The position numbers were made by a program, and so were the translations under genes. Positions 35,164 through 46,209 of a DNA stretch of 64,000 nt are shown one piece after another. The first letter of the stretch is position 1. Each line of letters begins with the position of its first letter. The notes beneath the pieces were generated by a model that worked only from the letters and a program-made list of their open reading frames with translations, had not been told where the DNA came from and did no database searches. This stretch comes from Cercis canadensis. Taxonomy: Eukaryota; Streptophyta; Magnoliopsida; Fabales; Fabaceae. The stretch is taken from the NCBI GenBank assembly GCA_003255065.1, contig QAOA01003067.1, positions 161,643 to 225,642 on the forward strand, read 5' to 3'.

Positions 35164-37394
35164 TTGGGTTTGAGTTGTATTATGGAGGGGCACTTAGGTA
35201 TTTTCCCTCTGAGATATGAAGGTGGGGTTAAGGAAACAATAGATGAATTTGATATTGATTATTTGTCTATAACACATTTGAGTAAACATATAATTGAAGA
35301 AGGCTATGGAAATGCTGAGTTTGTGTGGTATAAGTTCGAGGATGAGAGTTTTGAGGATGGGATTAAGCCTTTTTTGAGTGACAAGGATGTGAGGTCCATT
35401 TTGAATACAATAGGGAACATAACTAATAGGGTGTTACAATTATTTGTTGAGCACTATGTGGACAAAGCTGAAGTCAGTAAGGAGCCATGAAGACTAACAA
35501 CTGAACCTCACATGGACATGGCTAATGAGAGGGGGAGTGAAAGGGCTAAAGCATTGGGGAATGACGAGAGGGGAAATGAAAATGCCAGTGTAGGAGAGAA
35601 TGTTGAAATACCAATGGCAGAAGACTTTGGTGAAGGTGAGGGTGAGGGTGAGGGTGAGGAAGTGAATTTAGATGGCTGTGATTTTGATGACAATGATTAC
35701 GTTGAGTATGTAGATTTATTTTGTGAAGGTGACAATGAGGAAGAGTTCATGGGCATGTTTACTGATATGGGAGATACTGGACCTTGTAATTAAGCTAGCC
35801 TAAGTGGTTAGGCAGAGGCAGAGGTAGAGGTAGAGATAGAGGCAGAGGCAAAGGCCGAGGGCCAAGGCCCAAGTGCTAAGGAAGTGGGAGAAGTGCCAAG
35901 GCCTAATGTTGTGCTAGATCATGATGGTGAGGCCCAGAGTGATTATGATGCCTCTGATGCTTTATCTAACCCATATGAGGAAGACAGTAATCAACCCAAG
36001 AAAGACAGATACCCAGAGTTTAACCACCATAATGATATGAAGAAAAAATTAGGCTCCAAGTTGGTATGAAGTTTACCAACTTTAGGGATTTTAAGGATAC
36101 CTTGAAATAGTACTGCATCGAGAATGGAATTGACTTCATATATAAGAAAAATGAGGCAGCAAGAATAACTGTTGAGTCCAAGAGGAAGTGTGGTTGGAAC
36201 ATGCATGCGTCAAAGAACCAAGAAGGCAATACTTTTCAAATCAAGTCTTGGGGAAATCAAGAGCATAATGATTGTGGTTAGGAAAACAACAATAGAAAGG
36301 CAAATTCTGCTTAGCTGGCCATAAAATACCAAGATCATATTCGAGATAACAAGGGAAAATTGGAGAATGAGGCTTTCATAAATCAAGTGGCATGAGATTA
36401 CTCAACTTTTGTGTCAAGGTTTCAAGTGTACAGAGCCAAGAAATCTATAAAGAAGAAAATAGAAGGCATACACAAGGAGCAATATGCTTTGTTATGGAGC
36501 TAGTGTGCAACAATCTTGCTTTATAACCCAAGTTCTACAATGAAGGTGAAGGTGGAAAATAGGCATTTTCAGAGATTGTATGTGTGTTTAGATGCTGCCA
36601 AGAGAGAGTTTACGTTCTGCAGGTCTCTCATACATCTAGATGGGTGCTTCCTTAAAGCAAGGCTGAGTGGCATGTTGTTGGCAGCTATGGGAAAGGATGC
36701 AAATGACAACATGTTTCCCATTGCATATGCAACATGTGAAGCAGAAGTGAAGGAGACATGAGAGTGGTTCTTAGAGCTCTTGATAACTGATATTGGACCT
36801 TGTAATGACCATGGATGGATCTTCATGTCTGAATAACAAAAGGTAATGACTTATCCATATTTTCTTTGGTTTACTAGTTCTGATATCTCTGCTTTGTTTT
36901 AAGTTCACATTATAACTGTATATATGTTTCACTGTTTAACTATATAGGGCTTGAAAGAGGTTTTGGCTGAGATAGGGGTTGAGCATAGGTTATGTGTTAG
37001 GCATCTATATGCCAATTTTAAGGTGAACTATAAAGGACAAGCATTGAAAACCTGTCTTTGGAATGCTACGAGGGCAACAACTGTGGCTGAGTTCAGGTTT
37101 CATATGGGAGAGCTTCGCCAGCTAAATGACCAAGCTGCTAATTTCCTAGCAAATAAACATCCAAGAACTTGGTCAAGGCATGCCTTCAGTTCAAGAGCAA
37201 GATCAGCAGCATTGCAGAACAATCTTTCAGAAACCTTTAATTCTTGGGTGCTGCCTGCAAGGGACAAGCCTATCATAACAATGATGGAGACCATTAGAAG
37301 AATGTTGATGAAAATATTTGCAACAAAGCAAGTAGGGATGTTGAGCTACACTGGTACAATTTGTCCAAGAATAGCAGCACATGGGAGAGTCTAG
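35164..37394 (+). pseudogene. MULE-1 transposase (MuDR type), broken
   Basis: Order: an N-terminal domain common in plant MULEs (FDIDYLSITHLSKHIIEEGY, FVWYKFEDE, 35164-35490); an acidic linker with a GEGEGEGEGE run (35630-35660); and the MuDR DNA-binding domain (VGMKFTNFRDFKDTL, GWNMHASKNQ, 36060-36230). The DDE core follows (SLIHLDGCFLKARLSGMLLA, 36620-36690) and then, after a recognisable intron (36843-36947), GLKEVLAEIGVEHRLCVRHL and NNLSETFNSWVLPARDKPII. Stops at about 35488, 35793, 36103, 36280, 36759 and 36833 disrupt it. The usual ISD.QKG motif reads MSE-stop-QKG, so a catalytic Asp is also altered. The C-terminal SWIM finger is not seen after the solo LTR. Confidence 0.87.
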
Positions 37395-37444
37395 AGGAAA
37401 GGGTAAAAGAAGAGCAGGACAAGCACATGGGAGAGTCTAGAGGG

Positions 37445-38873
37445 TGATGAACACACTTTTTATACAGTAGTTATCCCTCATATTTAGTCTTTTAAACCTC
37501 TTTTAAGCTGAATTGAGTAGGCTTGTGCCACATTTCATGAGTTTGGATCCAATTGTGCCTAATTGCATTTTTCAGCAATATTGAGCATTTTATGCTGTCT
37601 CTGTGTTTCATGCATATCTTTAGTTCTAGATGTCTAAAAATTTTGAGTCATACCTTGTAGGAAAGCTGAGAGAATTATATACAACTTTCATTCAGGGCTC
37701 CAAAGCCAATTCGAACGTCTAGAAGATCATATGTAGCCTGGAAGCCAGAGAAGACATGCTGTCATAGGATCCTGACCCACATGCAGTGTTTGGACCATAA
37801 CTTGAGATTTAGGTGTCTTATGGACTTGAAAATGGTCCCATTGGAAAGCTAATAGACAGAGCTTCAATTGTTATGAATACCGGTTCACCATATTGTATAC
37901 TTTAGATGGTCTTATTTGCTGCCGAAGTTGGCTGATGGTTCCAGAAACCTGTTGGCACTTAAATGGGCCTAACTTCTTCATCACAAGTCCAATTGAGCTC
38001 AAACCAAAGCCCAATGAAAGCTAAGGCCCATGGGAATAAGTGTGACCTAAGGGCAATTTGGGTGTGCATGTAATTTTGGAGGTCTATATGTTCAGAACGA
38101 GGCAGCCGAAATCAGTATTAAGGCATTAGGATATTTTAGACAGCTTTTCAAGTTTTCTTAGTTTTTAAGTTTTCTCTCTAGATATTTTGTAAGAACTTGG
38201 CTTCTCCTGTTCATGGAGGGCTAAATCATCAAATCAATCCAGGTTTGGCTGTTCTGATTATTGATTCTGAGATTATGCTTTGATTGCTATTCATTCAATG
38301 GTTAATCTACTTCTTTGCTTCCTCTGAACTATTCTGTTTTAATTATTTAAATTTGAATTTGGATCTTCATGTGTTGATTGCTTAATTGCATGTGATAAAA
38401 GAGGAACTTAAAGGTTAATTAATATTTCTAAGCTTTTGGACGGATTAATTACCTTGGCTGGATCATGGACTTAGGTAAAACTGGAATTGAACGAGTGCTT
38501 AATTCATTTAGTCTTAGTTAATCTGAATTCTGGTTGCTTAACCAGTGGATATCCATAAAGGATAGAGAGGCTTCTTAATATTTTCTAAGGCCAAGAACAA
38601 GGTTAATAATTGAATAGATTCTTGGAAATCAATGATGGATTAAAATCAGAATCAGTTGGACGTGGATTGGTTGTTTCCCTAAAGTTTACCACTTACAATT
38701 AATTTCTGTTAATCACTTGAACAAAACAAAACCCCCATGTTTATATGTTCTTAAATCTGATTCACTAAATAGAATAATCCTTTGGTTCAACTTGGGGTTG
38801 TCGTATGCTACAAGTAGCTTAGGTAAACCGACCTTAAACTTTCACTAATTTGAGGAGCCTCGGCAGCTCATCA
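37445..38873 (+). repeat. Solo LTR of family B inserted in MULE-1
   Basis: 1429 bp, TGATGAACACAC to GCAGCTCATCA, flanked by the 5-bp duplication GAGGG (37440-37444 and 38874-38878). It aligns along its length with 3460-5058 in the same orientation. No internal coding, PBS or PPT, so it is a product of LTR-LTR recombination. Confidence 0.94.
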
Positions 38874-38878
38874 GAGGG

Positions 38879-40262
38879 ATGTTGTGTCAACTGTGTGGGC
38901 CACTTGTTGTCTTCCAATGGATGTTGCTTTTTTAGAAAATGCCAACCAGGCTATTGTGCCTTTTGTTTTGTTTAGTTGGCCATTTGTGAACAATTATCTT
39001 TTTTGTAATGGTCCCAGAAGATGTAATTATATTTAGGCATTTCTTAGCTCTGAACTTTGTGAGCAACCGTTGGCCATTTGTGAGCCACTTGTAAAACTGA
39101 ATGGTATTGCCATTATATGGCTGCTTTCATTGTTGCTAAGTTAATTATATCAAGAAAACCAAACTCTTCAGATGCTTGTTGTCTTGATTTCATCTTGTAT
39201 TCCTGCTTGGCTGTTTCCTGCATTTTTACTGTTGGATTCTAGTTTCATTTTCAAATTCCTTATTGTTATTGAAATCTGGTTCTTATTGTTAAATTCTGGT
39301 TTTACCTGTGAATTCAGGTGTGCCTATTGGATTCTCGTTTTACTGCATAGATTCTAGTTTACTGTTCAATTATGGTCTTATGATTTAAATCTGGTTTCAT
39401 GGGAGAATTCTGGGATGTTATTGAAATCTGGTTCTTACTGTTGAATTCTGGTTTTATCATAAAAAAATCTAGTTTGCTGCCTCAGTTCATGTATTATGAT
39501 TGAAATCTGGTTTTACTGTTGAATATTGGTTTACCTGTTGAATTATGGTTTTACTGCATAGATTCTGGTGATATTGTTGAGTACTGGTTTTAAAGTTGAA
39601 TTATGGTTTTATTTTCTTTCCAGTCTGGTGGATAGTGCTTGGGAATTGTATGTGCTACTGCTCAATTTGTAGATTTCAATATGTGTTGTCCATGTTCAAA
39701 ATGCTGATAACATCAGTAATCCCTATGCTTGACTTGCTATGTCAGCTGCTTCTGGCTTAGAAAATTAAAGTTATTTTGTTACAATGACCTATTATGTGCA
39801 AAATACCAATCGACAACATAATGTTATTTTCTGTGGAAATAGCATGGGAATTTGGTTCATCAAAACACATAGCCATACACCATCAAATATTGACCAACAA
39901 ACTCATAACTCATAGCTGCTAAGTGGTTTTTGTGGCTTGTGTTTTTAAATTGCTTATATCAGAGACCAACCACTAATCAATTCATTTTACACCAGCAAAT
40001 CACTAACAAATTCAGCACGAGCAAATAAATAACATGTTACACCAGCAAATTCATTTTCAAAGCCTGGGTACATAATAATATCATGAAATAATAACATTTA
40101 AAATAAAAATCATATTACACTAGCAAATGTGAATTACACCAGCAAATGTGAATTACACCACTAATGCTACATTGACCTTTTTATCACTAATCCAAAGCCT
40201 ATTATCCATGTTATTACAAGCATCAAGCGCAACTTCTTTACATTGTGTTTTTACAGTTTCAG
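38879..40262. other. MULE-1 interior, non-coding
   Basis: After the solo LTR a few codons could be transposase C-terminus but no motif is kept. Bases 39190-39615 form a degenerate tandem array (separate entry). 39950-40150 repeats the word CACCAGCAAAT several times. No gene seen. Confidence 0.5.
39190..39615 (+). repeat. Degenerate minisatellite, core near TTGAATTCTGGTTTTACTG
   Basis: About 18-20 imperfect units of roughly 19-21 bp, each containing a variant of gaat(t/c)(c/a)TGGTTTTactg. Examples are attctggttttac, aaatctggttct and attatggttttac. Spacing varies and some units carry small insertions, so this is an old array rather than a young satellite. Confidence 0.75.
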
Positions 40263-40520
40263 CTACTCTGTAAGTTCCATGTTCTTCTTCACCAAAGAAT
40301 TCACCACATTTTCCTCTCTCTTACTCACAGGAGGATCATACCAGCAGAAGAAACTACAAGCATTACCTAACCTATATCTACTACACCCAAAAAATCTCCT
40401 ACCTAGGTTCTTCTCAGTCCAAGAACTTCGCATACAGCATAGAAGAGCACAGTGGCATCTCTGGACGTCTTCACCATAACTTCCAGATGTCTCTCCAAGA
40501 TCAACAGTGCCAGAAGACAT
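40263..40520 (-). CDS. Small GRF-type zinc-finger protein carried by MULE-1
   Basis: An uninterrupted 85-residue frame. Residues 21-62 fit the GRF zinc finger: CHC, then SSWTEKNLGRRFFGC, then CSFFCWYD (general pattern CxCG...T..N.GR.F..C...CxFF.W.D). The usual Gly after the second Cys is Ala. GRF fingers bind nucleic acid and occur in many short plant proteins linked to transposable elements. A hydrophobic or coiled tail is absent beyond KKNMELTE. It lies just inside the right TIR, reading inward and convergent with the transposase. A neighbouring frame (40501-40692) that starts in the TIR (LLIWGFLLKSLETEI) may be its natural C-terminus in other copies. Whether it is expressed is unknown. Confidence 0.68.
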   Translation of the reverse strand: MSSGTVDLGETSGSYGEDVQRCHCALLCCMRSSWTEKNLGRRFFGCSRYRLGNACSFFCWYDPPVSKREENVVNSLVKKNMELTE

Positions 40521-40614
40521 TAATCACTTTGACCCAAAATTCTAAATGTTCAGCTGAATTAAAACCCACAAGGTTTGGGGTCCAATTCCTTCTTCTATCA
40601 CCTTCTTTAAAGCT

Positions 40615-40963
40615 CCAATGTAGTTCACTCTCAAAATGCTTGATTTCAGTTTCTAGGGATTTCAGCAAAAATCCCCAAATCAGAAGCACCATTGGGGAGA
40701 CAGAATGATTTTGGGTGTTTAAGTGGTCACGTGCTTGTCACGTGTGCACTTAATCTGATTTATTAGCGGGATTAGTCATTTAAACACTCCATGTGCCAAG
40801 CACGTGACTCATTCTATCTGTTTTTGGACGTCCATTTGGGTCTTGGGGATAAAACACACATTTTAGTAATTGAAGGAGGTCTTCCCTATGTTTTTAAAGC
40901 ATGGGAGGTAAAGTGCACAAGATGTATAGTTCATGGGGGTTTTTTAGACTTTTCCCAAATATT
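40615..40963. repeat. Right TIR of MULE-1, inner part (outer part 43009-43206)
   Basis: Reverse complement matches the inner two-thirds of the left TIR (34140-34490), with CACGTG words at 40728-40742 and 40803-40806. At 40963 it is cut by the nested element and resumes at 43009 with TTTTGGTTCCCACAAAACGA. Confidence 0.82.
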
Positions 40964-43008
40964 AATAAAAGGCCCATCAACCTAGTGGTGCAGGTACTAA
41001 ACCCATGCTTAGATGAAAATTTCACATGTTAAGGCCATATAAAAGCCATCAAGCAGAGGGAAAAAAAAATCTTGAAATTATGCTAAGTACGAACTTCAAT
41101 TGGATTTGCTTAAACTTTTTCATAAGTAGTTCACTTATTTTTCAGATTATAGTGATTCTTCTAAAATAAAAATAAAGATTATAGTCATTCAATTTAATAA
41201 GCAGTAAATGTTGTTCATTAGCAAAACAAAAATTGTGTAAATATTGTTTATTGATGTTAAAGTTGATAGGGATCTTAAATCATTTGTGCACAATAATTTG
41301 CACTAATTAGCATATCTATAATGTGTTTGATGGGATAAGTGACATGAGATGTTAATTAGAATTAATATTTTTTTTTATTGGTGAGTGATAAGTAAAATGG
41401 GCTTCAAAGTATAAATCGATTAAATTACTACCAAAATCAAATGATTAGGATTAGAGTAATCATCATTTTTTTATTTGGCCTTTAATAATCGTCATCAAAA
41501 TCATTTTAATGTGATAATGAGAATGAAATTAAAATTATTTCATTAGTGAGAGATAAGTAAAAGGAGCTTGGAACATTAATTAAAATAAACTTATACTAAA
41601 AACACATGATAAAAACATGTGCTAAAATTTAGTTTTTAACACTAGAGAAAAAATAATAGCAGAGAAAAGAAGTAAGAAGAAGACGTTAAATCATAACCTT
41701 AATAACAGATAAAACATGTATATGATAGTGATTGATTTAGGTTGACGTTGATAATCAATTTTTATAATTTATTTCTCTGACCTATACCCCTCCTGAGAAC
41801 ATACAAATTGTTTCCTCAATATATCACCATCTTTATCTCTTCTAATTTTGTCAATTCTTACCATAAAACCTTTCATCTTGCCATATTGCTCATAGAAGAC
41901 ATAGGCTTCATATGTGCTTAAGAATTTCAATTGCAAACATCTTCATATAGTTCATCTCTTCAATACTTTCCTTCACTTCTCTCCCAATTGAATCAGTAAC
42001 ATTATGCACACCATTATTGCTAACACCAATTTCCTCATATGACTAACCAATAGAGGATATTTCCTCATCTACATCACTATCACTCCCCTCTCCCGTTAAG
42101 CTCTTTCTTTGTTTCATTCAACAAATGACACACACTTGCATATTATGCAAAACACAAAAATACTACTTACATCAATGTCTTCCTATTACAAAAATTTATT
42201 TATGAAAAATATTCATAATTCATTCCAAATTTACCCATCCAAAAAAATTTCATATATTTTCTTCTCCAATTTCTCACTTTCCTTCTTTCTCTAAATTCTA
42301 TTTTTCTCCTCTTCTAAGATCTATTAATTTGTCAATGAAGCTCATCTTATTCAATAGGGTTTCTAGAGGCTTCACTTTATTGTGACTTGAGATTGCTGTT
42401 TCCACTCCCATGTTACTTTTGGAATTTTTTCCTTCTCTTTTTTATTCATTCCAGGGATATTTTCACTACATACTTAATACAAGAGTTATATATTTCTTTT
42501 TCCCATGGCAAAAATATTGAGGAGAAATTAAATTTTGGTAGGCATAATGCATCAAGATTGATGCTGCAAACAAAAAGGTTTTTTGTTGGTCCAATATTAA
42601 CACCAACTTAGCTATTACTTATGAATTTTTTTTTTTTCTGGATTATGACTACTTCATTGTAGCAACAAGAGCACAACATTTAACATCGATATTGAGGTCC
42701 CTATCAACTTTAACATCGATAAACAATATTTACACATTTGTTTGTTTTGCTAATGAACAACATTTACTACTTATTAAATTGAATGACTGTAATTTTTTTT
42801 ATTATTTCAGAAGAATCACTATAATCTAAAAAATAAGTGAACTTATGAAAAATTTTAAGCAAATCCAGTTGAAAAAGATCTGTTTTTTTTTTCCTCTGCT
42901 TCATGGCTTTATATGGCCTTAACATGTGAACTTTTTCACCACTAATGCAACAATTCTGTCTAAGCGTGGGTTTTGCACCTGCACCACTAGGTTGATGGGC
43001 CTTTTATT
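40964..43008. mobile_element. 2.0-kb TIR element with FAR1 remnant nested in the MULE-1 TIR
   Basis: Inverted repeats of about 310 bp begin AATAAAAGGCCCATCAACCT on the left and the same in reverse complement on the right. They are flanked by AATATT on both sides (40958-40963 and 43009-43014), which also occurs at the matching site in the left MULE-1 TIR. Long TIRs plus a FAR1-type domain fragment suggest a Mutator-superfamily element. The unusually short flanking repeat (6 bp rather than about 9) leaves the family open. Confidence 0.75.
41783..42085 (-). pseudogene. FAR1 DNA-binding domain remnant
   Basis: On the minus strand: SDSDVDEEISSIG, a stop, NYMKMFAIEIL, a one-base frameshift, then YEAYVFYEQYGKMKGFMVRI, DKIRRDKDGDILRKQFVCSQ and EGYRSEK before a stop. 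This is the start of the FAR1/FHY3 DNA-binding domain (pattern F.S..EAYEFYN.Y....GFSVR...R...DG.I..R.FVCS.EG), a WRKY-GCM1-like zinc domain shared by FAR1 transcription factors and MULE transposases. The rest of the protein is missing. It is either a remnant of the element's own transposase or a captured FAR1-related gene. Confidence 0.75.
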
Positions 43009-43206
43009 AATATTTTGGTTCCCACAAAACGACATCGTTTTGTTTAATGAGATTGGGTAGCCTTTGCACATTTGAAAAATTTCCAGCCAAATTTCTAATT
43101 ACCCTATTCTCACCTAAACTGGTCAGAAACCCATTAAAAAAAAAACAAAATTCCCTGCAAAACCTACAAAACTCAGCAATGTCACTTTCAGGGGGTGTAC
43201 CATAGC

Positions 43207-43793
43207 ACCTATGTGTAACTGGGTCATTCAAAACTTCTTGGGCTATTACAAAATTGTGATTAAAACATTGGTAGGAATATTATTGGAGTTTGATAAGTTA
43301 TCTCTCCATAAAAAAAGGAGATAACACTATGCCACTCTTATCATTGAGGGGGTTATTATAGTATCCAAGTACTGAAATTAGTGTCATTGAGAATATTTGA
43401 AAAAAAAAAAAAAACAAGTCACTGTGTGTAAGTGAAAACCTATGTTGCACCGGTACCTCAAAATTAGTGTTGTACTCGTTTTTAAGACATATTGAAAACT
43501 TAAAACTCATATTAGAGGAAAAAAACTCATCTAAGCTTTTTTTTTTTAAAAAAAAAAATTGGTACATTTTGAAATAGCTAAAACGTCCATTTTGACATTG
43601 TTTTACAATTATTCTCTTATCCCCCCCCCCCCCCCCNACATTAGCTTTGATCCTTCACAAACACATCCCTTATTCTGTTCTCTACTAACTTGAAGGAATA
43701 TGACATGATTTATTGGTTGAAGCTAGTTTTTCTAGCTACCTTTAAGGTAATTATATAGCTTCAACTCCTACTAAAAAAAGAACTCATCTTTGT

Positions 43794-43842
<49 letters not shown>

Positions 43843-43872
43843 GAGGTGGCGTACCCATACCTCAATTTTTTN

Positions 43873-43906
<34 letters not shown>

Positions 43907-44250
43907 GAGGTGGCGTACCCATACCTCAATTTTTTGAAAAATTGTCGTTCTTGCATTTCGTACTATACAGAGTACAAAACTCATACCAATAACATAGGTG
44001 AAAACAATTAGTTTTTTGTAAAATTTATAAACAGAGCAATACAAGAAAAGTGTAAAAAAAAACTAAGAATAGTAATTTTCTTTGACACAATTGAACTCAA
44101 AATTTGTCAATTGTTTTTTAATCTGACCCACACTGTGTGACTCAAAATTTTAAAATATTCGCAACAACACCAATTTCAAGGAGTGGTTTACTAAATCCAG
44201 ATTGAGTAGTGCTACTCCCTAGATAACATAGCAAACCTTATATGTCATTA
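43207..44250. other. Intergenic with homopolymer and microsatellite runs, two n positions
   Basis: No gene is seen. Poly-A or poly-T runs lie at 43400-43416 and 43538-43560, a poly-C run of 16 abuts the n at 43637, and the CA tract described separately follows. The rest is AT-rich. Confidence 0.55.
43793..43937. repeat. TA/CA microsatellite duplicated around a single n
   Basis: (TA)n then (CA)n at 43793-43838, followed by tatgaggtggcgtacccata. After the n at 43872 the (CA)n and the same unique 35 bp occur again. The doubling of unique flank immediately after an n points to an unmerged contig overlap. Confidence 0.8.
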
Positions 44251-44460
44251 AGGGGGCATTTGGTAGACGAATTCTTTTTAGTTTTTTGGGAATCTTAACT
44301 TGAGAAACTAATATTTCTATGTTTAGTACAAGATTTCTAAAAAATATTCCTAGGAAAGTAGGATTTCTGGGAATGATTTTGGGACAAGTTTTCCACCAAA
44401 ACTTTCCCATGGGAGATGATGGGAATCTTAGATTCCTATGTCATGGGAAAAAATTTTAGA
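44251..44460. mobile_element. Truncated MITE (left third), same family as 24466-25078
   Basis: It begins GGGGGCATTTGGTAGACG after TTA (44248-44250) and aligns with 24466-24675 along its length. It stops at the word ttttaga, where the TRAUCO duplicate begins. The right TIR is missing. Confidence 0.82.
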
Positions 44461-44837
44461 AGTTGAGTGAATTCATAGTGTGCAGAGATTATCATAGAAA
44501 ATTCTTACAAAGAAAAATATTGATCGACTTTTGATATGATTAGTGAAATTGTTTGTAGTTTGGTCTTGATTCGATTTTGCGGACAGACCTTACTCTTCTT
44601 TGTCTTAATATAATATTTAAGTCCTTTAACCTCTAGCTATAGGTTGGAAATTGGGATGCTTGCCAATCAAATCCTTGAAAGTGAGTCAATTTGTCAGATC
44701 TCATTGCCTTGTACCTTATAATTACTTTACACCATGAGCATTTGTTTGACATTGTTTCACCATAGCAGTGGTTTGTTCTCTTACTGTAAGTTATACTCAA
44801 TTATCACTTTGTGTTCAAATAGTGTATTCTCTTGTAG

Positions 44838-45118
44838 GAAGTGAGATATCTTTCTTCAAAAATGGTGTATGTCAAGGGGTAGCTTTCAAATATCTTTATG
44901 GTGGTCGTTACTACCCTGCGGCTTCAATGTTTACTCTCCCCAATGAACCAAATTGCACGGTCAAGTTCAATTTGGGTCCAGACTTTGAATTCTTTCCTGA
45001 GGACTTAAATGGACGGCTAATTCCCAGTCCCATGGTTGAAGTTCCTTATCATGGTTTTGACAAAAGAGTTGAAAATGGAGAGTACAATGAGAAAAAAGTC
45101 CTAGGAAGAGTTGTGTAG
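44838..45118 (+). pseudogene. Duplicate of TRAUCO exon 2 (orphan last exon)
   Basis: The splice acceptor CTTGTAG|GAAGTG is kept and the frame reads [36 protein letters not shown] to [20 protein letters not shown]. Most changes from the parent are single substitutions (D to Y, F to L, P to L, N to K, S to Y). One base is missing in an A run near 45095, so the last residues differ (KVLGRVV). There is no exon 1 nearby. It is most likely dead, though phase-compatible with TRAUCO exon 1. Confidence 0.85.
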
Positions 45119-46117
45119 GTTGAATTTATCATTATATGCTGTGCATATATGGATATGAGTTCATATTCTGTTGTAATTCTAATTGTTCTAAATACATTGA
45201 CTTGTTAGCAAAAGAAAAGAAAATTTGACTTGAAAATGAATTAGATTACATGATTAGGGAAATTGTCCATGTGAAATACAGGGTTTTTTCGTGGGTTGAG
45301 TTGAATACTTGGTTGTGTCTTTTACCTTGTCTTTAATGTAGTTTGTAGTTCTCCATGCTTATGACATCTTTTGTGTTATATTGCATCCAGTGTTAGTATG
45401 CATGTATATATCCTTCTATGTTGATATCCTTGATAAACTTCCATAGTCTCTTACATCTCAAGCAGTTTCAGAAGTGAGGCTCATCCATGATTAGAGTATC
45501 TTCTTTGCTTGGGATTCAGAAGTTAAACTTTCTTGTGATTTGTTATGCCTTCTGTCTAAGATGATTGATGCAATCTTTCTGAATGTCATGTGCTTCTAGT
45601 TGATGTAGCTAGATTGAACAATTAAACATACATATGACAATGCAAAATGGACTTGATTTTTACCCATTTTCCTAAAAAAACTAGAAGATGCAAACATTGT
45701 TTGCGCATTGTTGATCTTGATTTTGTGCAAGAAATGCACTTTTCAATAAGTTGACCATGCTACGCACAAATTTTCCTATAGGAGGTGGGATGGAAAGGTC
45801 TCTGCCTATAACTCCTTTTGCACTTTGGGGACTTATACGCATTCAATGAAGTAAGCATTATCTTCCATACAATTTTAACCTACATTACTATTGCTTCCTT
45901 ATATGTCCTTCTTTTGAACATGATTGTTTGATGGTTGGCTTATCTAATTGAATCATGGCTTCTTTATTTAACTGGGTAGTTTGATCTCACTAAGCATATT
46001 ATACAAAAATTGGTAAGGTGCAATTAGCATGGTAGAGCCAGGAAAACCATTGATCTAGAATAAAATCAGTTTCAATGTTTGAAATTTGCCTTTATGCTTT
46101 AGTATGCTAGATAAGCA

Positions 46118-46209
46118 TTTTTTTTTAGTTTGGCTACGACTCTAGGTTCAAACACATAACCTATAAGCCTTGAAGTATCCTTGACCTCAATACCACTGGG
46201 CTACAGGCC
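46118..46209 (-). mobile_element. tRNA-like SINE remnant in the duplicate
   Basis: Reverse complement: TGGCCTGTAGCCCAGTGGTA (box A-like), 35-45 bp spacer, GTTTGAACCTAGAG (box B-like), then AGCCAAACT and poly-A. It is the paralogue of 31379-31466, carried by the segmental duplication. Confidence 0.48.

Larger units (their letters stand above)
33925..43206 (+). mobile_element. Large Mutator-like element MULE-1 with nested insertions
   Basis: Inverted ends beginning GCTATGATACACCCCCTGAA (left) and, in reverse complement, GCTATGGTACACCCCCTGAA (right) extend inward for about 560 bp. Between them lie a plus-strand MuDR-type transposase pseudogene, a solo LTR, a degenerate minisatellite and a minus-strand GRF zinc-finger ORF. 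The right TIR is itself split by a 2-kb TIR element. No matching 9-bp target duplication was found (TTGGGGAGA against ACCTATGTG), so the ends may be eroded or slightly misplaced. Confidence 0.82.

Noticed and set aside
35508..35693. Minus-strand Ser-Pro repeat frame
   Set aside because: It is the complement of the GEGEGE-coding GGTGAG repeat in the MULE-1 transposase linker.
39190..39615. CRISPR-like array
   Set aside because: Units are degenerate with no unique spacers of constant length, and the DNA is plant nuclear.
33916..43215. A 9-bp target duplication for MULE-1
   Set aside because: The flanks (TTGGGGAGA and ACCTATGTG) do not match at the best TIR boundary, so none is claimed.
43771..44044. 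Frames with His-Thr or Cys-Val runs
   Set aside because: These are translations of the CA/TG microsatellite and include an n.
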